Positions 23,483 to 30,964 of a stretch of 64,000 bases of DNA are shown one piece after another. The notes below the pieces were generated by a model. That model worked only from the letters and a program-made list of their open reading frames with translations. It searched no databases and was not told where the DNA came from. Position 1 is the first letter of the stretch, and each line of letters begins with the position of its first letter. The stretch is from CAJCIW01 sp963833965 (GTDB lineage Bacteria > Chlamydiota > Chlamydiia > Chlamydiales > Rhabdochlamydiaceae), in NCBI GenBank assembly GCA_963833965.1, contig CAWHZZ010000002.1, forward strand, positions 310,001-374,000. The letters are read 5' to 3'. The position numbers and the translations under genes are program-made.

Positions 23483-24760
23483 TTAGAAGCCGAAACCAAG
23501 TTTCAGTGTGAAGCCTTGGAAAGAAAGGTTTCCAGGGGCATTGTTGTTCATCAGATAGATGAAGTTGTTCTGATTGAACCACACTTGCGTTTCCCAACCA
23601 GCGGCCAACATGATCATATAATCATCGTTGTTCCACGAATAGTCGAAGAAAAGGCCAAGCCCGACTTCAAGAACAGCAGTCACATCATAGACTTTATCTC
23701 TGATGCTTTCACTGTTATATCCACTCGAAGACGAACCCGAAGAACTCGAAGAGCTAGACGAGCTAGATGAGCTCGAAGAGCTAGAGGAGCTAGAAGAGGA
23801 CCCTCCGTTTATTGAAACGGTACGTCGTTCTTTGAAGCGGTTCCAAAGGCCTGTCAGCGCGAAATCGCCATAGGCGCCGAGCCATTTGCAGAAGTACCAA
23901 GCAGTGTTCATACCAGCGCGTAAGCCCACGCCGAACTCTCTTTGCTTGAATCTCATGTCGACATCCGACCCAAGTGGGATCACAGTTGTTGGATCATTGA
24001 GGGGATTGACAAACTCATCGCCTACGAAGAGGACATCATCATAGTCGACGCGATATTTCTGTCTCATCCAAGAAAACTTCAAGCCGCCGAATGGTCTCAT
24101 GGTCAGGAATTTGCTGATGTAGAAATCTCTTCCGAGCTCCAAGTCGAGGACGTTGAAGCTGTTTAATTTCCACTTAGCGCCTTCGCAGGCCACTCTAATC
24201 GCTTCAGGACAAGCGTTTGTCGCGAGCCAGAACTCAGATTTTGCAGAATTGCAAGTTGTTTCGCAGCAGCTTGTTTCTTCTTCTTCGTCCTCTGCATCGG
24301 CATGCAACCATGTGTATTGGGCATAAACATCCCAGCCGTCATGGGCAAATTTGTTGCCGAAGCCAACTTTGAAGCCAGGTTCCCACTCAAATTGAGGGCG
24401 CATGACTTTTCCGCCTCCTGCACTCGGGGGAACGGCTGATGGAGCATCTGGTACCCCGTCATAGGCATACTGAAGGCCTTGTTCATAGGCTTTCCAATAG
24501 ATGAAGTCTGCGGTAATGAGCGGATTCCAGCTTTGGCCATCTGTTTTTGGCTTCGCTTCTGGAGTGATCATGTTGTCACGCCATCTTTGCTCAAACATCC
24601 GTTGAGCTTCCATTTTTCTTTTTTGGTTATTTTGACCGGACATTTGGGATTGGCCGTTATTTCCGTTCCCGTTTTGGCTGATCATGTTCTCTACATTGTC
24701 TGCGCAAAGAGGCGCTAGCGCCGCGCAGAGCAATGTAGTTGCAAGAGAAAATTGCTTCAT
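23483..24760 (-). CDS. MOMP-like outer membrane porin with polyserine loop
   Basis: The 425-residue product has a signal peptide cleaved near CAD, an Asn/Gln-rich N-terminus (about residues 22-50), alternating amphipathic strands, and a C-terminal Phe, as in outer-membrane beta barrels. It resembles the chlamydial MOMP-like family that is expanded in Waddlia and Simkania, which form pores in the outer membrane. Cys residues cluster in one loop (SCCETTCNS), compatible with disulfide cross-linking in the extracellular stage. A serine tract of about 25 residues interrupted by Gly lies at about residues 320-347. GGAGAG precedes the start and a terminator follows. The family call is by pattern. 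Confidence 0.75.
   Translation of the reverse strand: MKQFSLATTLLCAALAPLCADNVENMISQNGNGNNGQSQMSGQNNQKRKMEAQRMFEQRWRDNMITPEAKPKTDGQSWNPLITADFIYWKAYEQGLQYAYDGVPDAPSAVPPSAGGGKVMRPQFEWEPGFKVGFGNKFAHDGWDVYAQYTWLHADAEDEEEETSCCETTCNSAKSEFWLATNACPEAIRVACEGAKWKLNSFNVLDLELGRDFYISKFLTMRPFGGLKFSWMRQKYRVDYDDVLFVGDEFVNPLNDPTTVIPLGSDVDMRFKQREFGVGLRAGMNTAWYFCKWLGAYGDFALTGLWNRFKERRTVSINGGSSSSSSSSSSSSSSSSSSSSSGSSSSGYNSESIRDKVYDVTAVLEVGLGLFFDYSWNNDDYMIMLAAGWETQVWFNQNNFIYLMNNNAPGNLSFQGFTLKLGFGF
23720..23803 (-). repeat. Hexanucleotide tandem repeat coding for polyserine
   Basis: On the minus strand the unit is TCNAGC, repeated in frame about ten times with changes at third positions. It encodes the serine run in the porin-like protein. 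Six-base steps keep the frame, so gains and losses would change loop length without frameshift. Confidence 0.8.
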
Positions 24761-24880
24761 ACGTCTCTCCGTATTTTAGGTTCTCATATTTTGCATGGTA
24801 AAGAATTGGGAATAAATTGCAAACCAATATTTAAAAAAAAATTCGGCGTAGAGGGAAATTGGATAGATTGTCTGCGGAGA

Positions 24881-26467
24881 TCAAGGTTCAGGACAGCTTC
24901 TGCGCAGGTGTTCTTTGAGCGATAATAACGCTCTGGGGCGGTGCCCTCGAACCTGTGTGAGTGATTCCGCCTGTTTGAAATAGTTCCAGGATTGGTGATA
25001 ATCTAAATGCTCCAGGCAAAGAACCGCGAGATAATACTCGACGACGCTGAAATGGGGATCGAGTTTGTGATACTCCTCGAGAATTTCTTTCGCTTCATTC
25101 GTGCGGCCGAGCTGCAGCCATGTGGTGGCGAGATGGAGCTTGCCGGCGCGGAAGTTTGGATAGCGCTTAAGAATCTTTTCGAGCTCGTTTTGTTTTTTTA
25201 ATATCGACTCCCTCGTTTCATCGACGGGCAAAAAGACTGCTTTGAGTCCTTCGGCATCGATCCTGCCGGTTAAATAATCTTCGGGGATCGATTCTTGGGA
25301 AACAGCCTCGTCAAAGGTTAAACGGCGGATTTCTCTTAAGAGCTTATTCCCTTCCGTTTTCTTACCGATGAAGAGATAATTGAGACCCATGAACATTTTG
25401 AGCAAAGGGTCTTGAGGAAGAAAAGGAAGGGCTTTTTCATAGAGCATGACGGTTTTTGCATAATCTTGTTTCGACCAGAAGACCGAGGCCTGGTTGATGA
25501 ATGCCATGCCGATCACTTCTTTCATGTTGCGAAGCTGCAGCCGCCGAGTATTGATCCCGAGGTAGACCTCGGAAGGAAGATCGATGCCGCGCGCGGTGGT
25601 CTCGATATTGATGATCTTGCGCCCGTTATTATAACGCACATAAATGTGGCCAGGAGGTGTGATGATCTCTAAAGGCAAATCGAGGCGCTGGGCGATCGCC
25701 AAATAGAGGATCGATACGCCAAGGCATACGCCTTGCCTACTGTCGAGGACCGCGGGCAAAAAAGTATAAAGGTCGATGTCGTTTGCATAAAGAGAGTGAG
25801 GGGGAAAGCGGAATTGCATCTCTTGAAAGATGAAGCGGTTGATCTCGCGGATTTTGTCCTCATTAGAGGCGCCAGGGGAAAGGCGCGCGGCGATTTGCAA
25901 GGCCATGAGATCGATGCTTGCCTCGTATTGCCGAACTTCATTTTTAAGGTTGTCCGAAGGATCGAATTGAAATAGCAGAAGTCCGCGGGCCAGGTCGATT
26001 TCTTCAGGAAGTAAACCCAATACCTCCTTCCTTGTCCACGCCTCATGGCCTTTGAGCTTGCGGTTGGAGAGGCGCGCCGCGATTTTCTCTACCTGGGCGA
26101 GCTGATCTTCATTCAAAGTGACAGGAGCATCTGTGGATTGACGGGTGACCAAAGAAATGATTGCCTGAATATCGACTCCCGGCAATACCGTAGACGATTC
26201 CTTCCCCGGAAGCGCTCCGCCGTTCAGAAGCTCCCAAGCTCGTTTTAGAGCGGCCTTCCCTTCCGCAGTATCCGCATAGAGCTCATAAAAGCTCAAATGT
26301 TGGGAAACTGAACACGGATCCAAGCTATTAAATAAAGACTTAATCGACGAACTCGCTCCCTGTTCTGGGAGGGCTCTTTCGGGGATTTTGACTTTCTTTT
26401 TGGCGAAAAGTTCGTGGGTAGTTACAAGGCAAATGAACAGGATTACAACTTTAAAGGGCATAGACAT
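24881..26467 (-). CDS. Exported transglutaminase-like (SirB1-type) protein with TPR repeats
   Basis: The 528-residue product starts with a signal peptide (to about residue 22). Residues about 200-310 form a transglutaminase-like domain of the SirB1 type: SRQGVCLGVSILYLAIAQRL holds the Cys, PGHIYVRY the His, and INIETT the acidic residue of the triad. The C-terminal part (about 325-525) has tetratricopeptide-like helices such as WSKQDYAKTVMLYEKALPFL and LGRTNEAKEILEEYHKLDP. Proteins of this build are common in chlamydiae and other bacteria; the reaction is unknown (peptidase or cross-linking). It is separated from the porin-like gene by 120 AT-rich bases that probably hold the porin promoter. 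Confidence 0.78.
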   Translation of the reverse strand: MSMPFKVVILFICLVTTHELFAKKKVKIPERALPEQGASSSIKSLFNSLDPCSVSQHLSFYELYADTAEGKAALKRAWELLNGGALPGKESSTVLPGVDIQAIISLVTRQSTDAPVTLNEDQLAQVEKIAARLSNRKLKGHEAWTRKEVLGLLPEEIDLARGLLLFQFDPSDNLKNEVRQYEASIDLMALQIAARLSPGASNEDKIREINRFIFQEMQFRFPPHSLYANDIDLYTFLPAVLDSRQGVCLGVSILYLAIAQRLDLPLEIITPPGHIYVRYNNGRKIINIETTARGIDLPSEVYLGINTRRLQLRNMKEVIGMAFINQASVFWSKQDYAKTVMLYEKALPFLPQDPLLKMFMGLNYLFIGKKTEGNKLLREIRRLTFDEAVSQESIPEDYLTGRIDAEGLKAVFLPVDETRESILKKQNELEKILKRYPNFRAGKLHLATTWLQLGRTNEAKEILEEYHKLDPHFSVVEYYLAVLCLEHLDYHQSWNYFKQAESLTQVRGHRPRALLSLKEHLRRSCPEP

Positions 26468-26520
26468 ACTAACACAAGTCTAATGCCCCTAAGATTTGAT
26501 GAGAAGCGAATAAGAAAACC

Positions 26521-27348
26521 CTAAGAGGCTGTCTTATACTCTTGGATCTGCTTGGCGATGGATTCCGTTGTCATTGTTTCAATGGTGCGGTGTGGGTTCG
26601 AAGGAATGGAGAGCTGCTCGTCCACCATGTGAAGTTCGGATTCAATGACTTTCCTTCTCTCTTCTAAGGCCTCATATGCTCTGAGGCTATTTTCTCCAGT
26701 GGAGCCGTGGTTGATCGCTGTCTCGTATCTTCGCCAAGCTTGGTCGAGTTTTCCATTGGAATCGCCAAAGTAATTTCCGCAGAGATCTTTATGTTCTTTG
26801 ATGAGCGCTTCTTTCTTCTGTTTCAATTGTTCTTGGAAGTTAGGCAAAGAGGCTTTTTCTGTGGCGATGATTATTTCAAGTTGGGCTTTTCGAGCATTTC
26901 GTTTTGTTTCGATGGCATGGTAAAAGCTAATTTTTCTCTTCGCTTCGGTTTTTTCTTCCGTCTCGGGGGTGGTTTCGAGCTGGGAGCGAATTTCAGGGAG
27001 TTGCTCCAACCTGTCGACTTTAATGTTCAGCGCTTTCATTGAACATTCGACTACCTTGTCCCACGCTTTTTTTAGGCCAGAATTGGGATCTTGATAATAG
27101 TTGCCATTCATGCGGTTAAGCTCGTTAAGGCATTTTGTCTTTTGTTGGCCGAGAATTTGAATTGTTTCTGCGACTTTTGATTGAAATACAGTTCCCGTCT
27201 TATCGGTAAGGGATTGTTCCAATGAGCTCACTTCCTGGCTTAGGCTAGAAGCTTGTCTTGTGTGCCCGTTTTTAGGCAGCCAGTTTTTTATAGATTGATT
27301 GATGCTTGATAAACTTGGTAAAGATAGATTTCCAAAATAAGTTGACAT
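26521..27348 (-). CDS. Coiled-coil protein with an internal repeat, candidate effector
   Basis: The 275-residue product has no signal peptide, a Ser-rich N-terminus (MSTYFGNLSLPSLSSINQS) and long charged helices. Two copies of a motif, GNYYQDPNSGLKKAWDKVV at about residue 85 and GNYFGDSNGKLDQAWRRYE at about residue 195, show an internal duplication of about 110 residues. No family was recognised. It lies directly downstream of the T3SS-malQ operon, with its own AT-rich leader (TATAAT-like boxes) and a long inverted repeat separating it from malQ. The Ser-rich start and location make it a candidate secreted protein, which is inference. Confidence 0.65.
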   Translation of the reverse strand: MSTYFGNLSLPSLSSINQSIKNWLPKNGHTRQASSLSQEVSSLEQSLTDKTGTVFQSKVAETIQILGQQKTKCLNELNRMNGNYYQDPNSGLKKAWDKVVECSMKALNIKVDRLEQLPEIRSQLETTPETEEKTEAKRKISFYHAIETKRNARKAQLEIIIATEKASLPNFQEQLKQKKEALIKEHKDLCGNYFGDSNGKLDQAWRRYETAINHGSTGENSLRAYEALEERRKVIESELHMVDEQLSIPSNPHRTIETMTTESIAKQIQEYKTAS

Positions 27349-27479
27349 AATTGTTCTCGCTTTTTAATTTGTATGACATAATTATATTATTATGAGTGTA
27401 AAAATAACAGCTTAATTAAATGTTATTGTTATAAACAAACTTTTGTTTGTCTCTAATTAAATTTTATCTGAAGAGGATA

Positions 27480-27584
27480 AGGGGTTGTAAGAAAATAACT
27501 TTTACAGTTCTCGAGGGAAAAATCGATTCATCTCTCGACGATTTTTCCCTCGAGAACTGTAAAATTTATTTCCTTACAACCCCT
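27480..27584. repeat. Long inverted repeat at the malQ 3' end
   Basis: The arms at 27480-27525 and 27539-27584 are 46 bases with two mismatches around a 13-base loop. The right arm includes the last five codons and the stop of malQ, so the left arm is an inverted copy of the malQ end. On the minus-strand transcript this makes a very stable hairpin directly at the end of the T3SS-malQ message. It is followed by AT-rich sequence but no clean T run. The remaining gap (27349-27479) is strongly AT-rich. Confidence 0.9.
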
Positions 27585-29170
27585 AAGATTCTTTCCATCG
27601 TCGAAAAAAGTTCTTGATGGGAGAGGATGGTTTCAAGGGAAGGTTTGAATCGATAATTCCAATTTTTAATCGATATTGTCCCTGGAATATTGATCCGGTC
27701 ATCATCGGGATCGGGCCAAGACAGCTCGGGAAATAGTACTAAATATTCTTGTAATAGGTTGACGTGGAAAAGGCTGGAAGTGTGATGGCTGTCCCATAAG
27801 ATCTCTTCCCGCTGCTTTTGGGTAAGTTCGCTCCGATAGAGCCATTTATGCATCTCGGCAAAGGGCTTGGCCTCGTCTTTGAATGTTTTCCACCACTGTG
27901 CCAAGGTCTCGGAATCGTGGGTCGAAAGACAGGTGATGCTGACGGGGGGGTAGTCCTGGAAAGCAATATAGCTTTTGTCTTCCTCGTGCTTTCTTTCCCA
28001 GCGCATGACTTTCGTGCTGCAGATCCCCATTTCCTTGAGGATAGGGCGCACAATTTTGGGCACGGTCCCTAAATCTTCTCCAATGAGAAGCATCGACGTG
28101 TTATCGACGATCATCTTCAAAAGCTCTCTTCCTTGAGGTTCCCATTGGTTTTCATCTTCTGGAATATAATAGCCGTCTTTGCTGTGATGATGGGGAGGGA
28201 TCGCCCAAATGCGGAAAAATCCGATGATGTGGTCTAAGCGGACGATATCGTAAAAGGGTTCTGCGTAGCTTAAGCGTTGTTTCCACCAAGAGAAATGTTT
28301 TTTTCTCAAAGCATCCCAATTGAAGATCGGAAAGCCCCAATTTTGCCCGTAAGAGTTATAAAAATCGGGAGGAGCGCCAGCGGCGAGGTGATCGTCGAAA
28401 TACTCTGGGTATTGCCAGAAGTCCGCGCTTTCGCTGCTGAGGAGGATGGGAAGGTCGCCCATGAGGAAAACGCCTTTAAGGTTGGCGTATTCTCGAACTT
28501 TTTTTAGCTGGCTATAACAAAGAAACTGCATCAAGGCGTAAAAGTAAACTTCCCTTTCGTGCTTTACATAGAGTTCTTCCCGTTTTTTTGAAGTGGGATA
28601 GCGGATATCTTCGGGCCATGTCTTCCATGAGACATTTCTAAAGTTGTCCTTCAAAGTGCGGAACAGAGAATAGGGCATAACCCATTCATGATTTGCGATG
28701 AATTGTTTTAAGTCGTCTGTCTTTAAGAGAGACTGGCCCACTTGTTCATAATATTCTCGCAGCCACCCGTTCTTATGAGTGAAGACCTCGGTGTAATTGA
28801 CGTAGGATGTTTCGTTGAATTTATGGAAATCTTTGAGTTTGCTTTTTAACTCAGGGAGCTTTTCAACATAGGGCAAAGAATGCAGCGACAGATAGAGAAA
28901 ATTGAGAGCGCAGGAGGAAATGGGATTGTAAGGGCTGGGATCGGATTCGCTATTCGCATCGTTGAGGGGCAACAATTGGATGAAATCGATTTTTATGAGT
29001 TGGCACCAATCGATCAAGGGAATGAGGTCGAAGAAATCTCCGATCCCGCTGCTATTTTTGCTGTGAAGGGCGGAGAGGGGAAAATTGATGCCATGGTGGC
29101 TGCGGACGCCGATCCTCTCCCAAGCCTTGCCGCTAATCGAGTGGAAAAGAATGTCAGAAAGTTCGCTCAT
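27566..29170 (-). CDS. malQ: 4-alpha-glucanotransferase (amylomaltase)
   Basis: The 534-residue enzyme is a GH77 disproportionating enzyme that transfers alpha-1,4-glucan segments in glycogen or maltodextrin metabolism. Visible motifs are INFPLSALHSKNSSGIGDF and QLLPLNDANSESDPSPYNP at the N-terminus, DIVRLDHIIGFFRIW with the nucleophile Asp, LLIGEDLGTVP with the acid/base Glu, and STHDSETLAQWW. Chlamydia also has malQ as the last gene after the chaperone, copN and sctV genes. The start overlaps the chaperone stop as ATGA. The 3' end lies in a long inverted repeat arm. Confidence 0.96.
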   Translation of the reverse strand: MSELSDILFHSISGKAWERIGVRSHHGINFPLSALHSKNSSGIGDFFDLIPLIDWCQLIKIDFIQLLPLNDANSESDPSPYNPISSCALNFLYLSLHSLPYVEKLPELKSKLKDFHKFNETSYVNYTEVFTHKNGWLREYYEQVGQSLLKTDDLKQFIANHEWVMPYSLFRTLKDNFRNVSWKTWPEDIRYPTSKKREELYVKHEREVYFYALMQFLCYSQLKKVREYANLKGVFLMGDLPILLSSESADFWQYPEYFDDHLAAGAPPDFYNSYGQNWGFPIFNWDALRKKHFSWWKQRLSYAEPFYDIVRLDHIIGFFRIWAIPPHHHSKDGYYIPEDENQWEPQGRELLKMIVDNTSMLLIGEDLGTVPKIVRPILKEMGICSTKVMRWERKHEEDKSYIAFQDYPPVSITCLSTHDSETLAQWWKTFKDEAKPFAEMHKWLYRSELTQKQREEILWDSHHTSSLFHVNLLQEYLVLFPELSWPDPDDDRINIPGTISIKNWNYRFKPSLETILSHQELFSTMERILGVVRK

Positions 29171-29622
29171 GGTTTCATCCCGAACAGTCCGCTCGAGCTT
29201 TTTGTAGGGGCGGTGACTAGATGGGCAGTGTGGCCAGTTTCCACGCCGATGCGCCAGTTATTGGCCTTGTCGATGAAGATACTGAGAAACTCTGCGAGTT
29301 TTTTCCCATTCAAATTCGCCAGCCGGAGGGAGGAAAAGAGAACAAGCTTATTGTTTCGATCGGAATAGGCAAGGGTTCCATTTTTGGCGAAAGGCCAATT
29401 CGCCTTTAAAGCATCGCGAAGGATGTTTTCCCGGTATTTGCCGGGCGGCAGATCGCAAATGAAAGCGGCGATGAGGAGATTTTCCTGGTGGGCGTCGGAT
29501 TCGAGCTGGATATGGAAAATGTCATTGATTTTGAGCTTACAAGCGCCTTTTCTGTCGGGATGAAGAGTGATGCCGAGCTCTGTGCCGAGCTCGCTGAGCA
29601 ATGCTTCGAATGGATCAACCAT
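29167..29622 (-). CDS. scc1: T3SS chaperone of CopN (Scc1-like)
   Basis: The 151-residue product has the alpha/beta fold pattern of class I type III chaperones: an N-terminal helix MVDPFEALLSELGTELG, strands ACKLKINDIFHIQLES and LLIAAFICDLP, and a C-terminal helix LAEFLSIFIDKANNW. These chaperones bind as dimers to the N-terminal region of a secreted substrate. In Chlamydia the gene between copN and malQ encodes Scc1, which with Scc4 holds CopN. The ATG at 29622 overlaps the copN stop by 8 bases, and the stop overlaps malQ. The frame is open upstream to 29766, but that part is the antisense-frame reading of copN. Confidence 0.88.
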   Translation of the reverse strand: MVDPFEALLSELGTELGITLHPDRKGACKLKINDIFHIQLESDAHQENLLIAAFICDLPPGKYRENILRDALKANWPFAKNGTLAYSDRNNKLVLFSSLRLANLNGKKLAEFLSIFIDKANNWRIGVETGHTAHLVTAPTKSSSGLFGMKP

Positions 29623-30802
29623 TATTTTTTTCTTCCTTTTTCTCTTCTTCTTCGCCTTCTTCGAGGCGTTCGTCGAGCTCCTCGATGGCGTCGATAAATG
29701 CGTTGAGGAGGTCCTGGCGGTGCTGGTCCGATTTGAAAAGCTTGGGCGCTGTCTGGCGGATCCCATCGCGCATCTGTGTAAAAATGATCACTTGGGCAAG
29801 AACCTCATCTGAGAGGCCGAGCTGAGCGGCGAGCTGTAGGATTTTGTCCGCAGAAGGATAGCGCTCCTGCACCGCCTTCATGAATTGCTTGGCGAGCATT
29901 TCAAAGTTGATGCGGGTTGGCAGTTGCAGCCCTTGCCGGTCGAAGGCGGAGCCGATGAGATTCATGCGAGATTTGAAGAACCGGAAAATCCCCAGGATCG
30001 CTTGCAGCTTTCGGGCTTCCGAAAGCAGGCGATGAAGCTCGCCGCGGTCGATAGAGGGCCCTTTGGATTTGAGGTCGCCACCCATCGAGTGCAAGAGAAA
30101 ATCGATCACTGTCTTCATCTTATCGAAATTGAACTTGGTCGTGAGCTCATTGAATAGAGTGTTGGAGTCGCGAGGATTGCCTGTGACTTCTCGGTAAAGA
30201 TTGCGCAGACCTGTCGGCGTTCCTAAGCCGGCTTGAGAAAATTCGCGCGCTTGCTGAGCGATGTTGCGGCCGGCCTTCACTTCTCTTCCATGCAGCGCAT
30301 TGAGTTCTTCTTTGGCGGCGCGCACTTCTGAAGCGAGGCCGCCGTCCGTAGTCTCGAGCAAGAAATCCAACGCTTCGTCGGCAAGGGAATAATCGGGATA
30401 CATTTCGAGAACTTTTCGCAAGATTTCTTCCCGCGTATCCTTTTGTCCGATGCGGGCTCGAAGCAGAAGAAGAGAGCGCGTCTGCAGTTCAGGATTTTTT
30501 CGGCTGAATTGCTCGCTGACCTCTTCTAGACGCTCGACCTGTTGCACTTGCTCTTTTCGCTCGGTCTTTTCGGCTTCTTCCTCTCTCGACGTGCGCTTGC
30601 GTTTGTTTTCCAGTGTTTCAAAACGCCTAGCCATGACAGTGATGTTGAAGGCGCCCTCGTCGATCCAAGACTGAAAGCCCATGTCGCTCTCTTCTTGTGC
30701 GACAACCATTCCTCGCGAGGCCTGCTGCGCGGCGGTGGCTTGCGCCCTCGAGGCGTCCATGTGCGTCGGCTGGATTCGAGATGGCGTGAGGTCTTCCGAC
30801 AT
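29615..30802 (-). CDS. sctW: T3SS gatekeeper SctW (CopN)
   Basis: The 395-residue product is the plug protein that controls the switch from translocator to effector export, and in Chlamydia is itself secreted. An N-terminal Ala/Gln/Ser-rich segment (residues about 10-40) serves as signal and chaperone site in the family. The middle holds a charged helix around EEEAEKTERKEQVQQ, and then the YopN/TyeA-like helical repeats, with FLLETTDGGLASEV and FNFDKMKTVIDFLLHSMGGDLKSKGPSIDRGEL, the most recognisable part. The C-terminus is acidic (LEEGEEEEKKEEK). A hairpin-forming inverted repeat separates it from sctV. Confidence 0.9.
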   Translation of the reverse strand: MSEDLTPSRIQPTHMDASRAQATAAQQASRGMVVAQEESDMGFQSWIDEGAFNITVMARRFETLENKRKRTSREEEAEKTERKEQVQQVERLEEVSEQFSRKNPELQTRSLLLLRARIGQKDTREEILRKVLEMYPDYSLADEALDFLLETTDGGLASEVRAAKEELNALHGREVKAGRNIAQQAREFSQAGLGTPTGLRNLYREVTGNPRDSNTLFNELTTKFNFDKMKTVIDFLLHSMGGDLKSKGPSIDRGELHRLLSEARKLQAILGIFRFFKSRMNLIGSAFDRQGLQLPTRINFEMLAKQFMKAVQERYPSADKILQLAAQLGLSDEVLAQVIIFTQMRDGIRQTAPKLFKSDQHRQDLLNAFIDAIEELDERLEEGEEEEKKEEKNNG

Positions 30803-30873
30803 GAGAAATAGAGTGGGTTAATGAATTTTATTAATTGCTTTTTACGCCTTTACTCTCAGTACAGCTTCTTAGG

Positions 30874-30932
30874 CTCAAATTCGGCGCCTTGTCCTAGTTT
30901 ATCTAACTATGTACCGCGGCGCCGAATTTGAG
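30874..30932. repeat. Inverted repeat between sctV and sctW
   Basis: Perfect 15-base arms CTCAAATTCGGCGCC (30874-30888) and their complement (30918-30932) enclose 29 bases that themselves contain TAGTT/AACTA. It lies in the 162-base gap between sctV and sctW on the T3SS transcript and could set relative amounts of the two messages. Confidence 0.8.
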
Positions 30933-30964
30933 ACTAAAGGAAAAATCACCACCGACACTCACCC

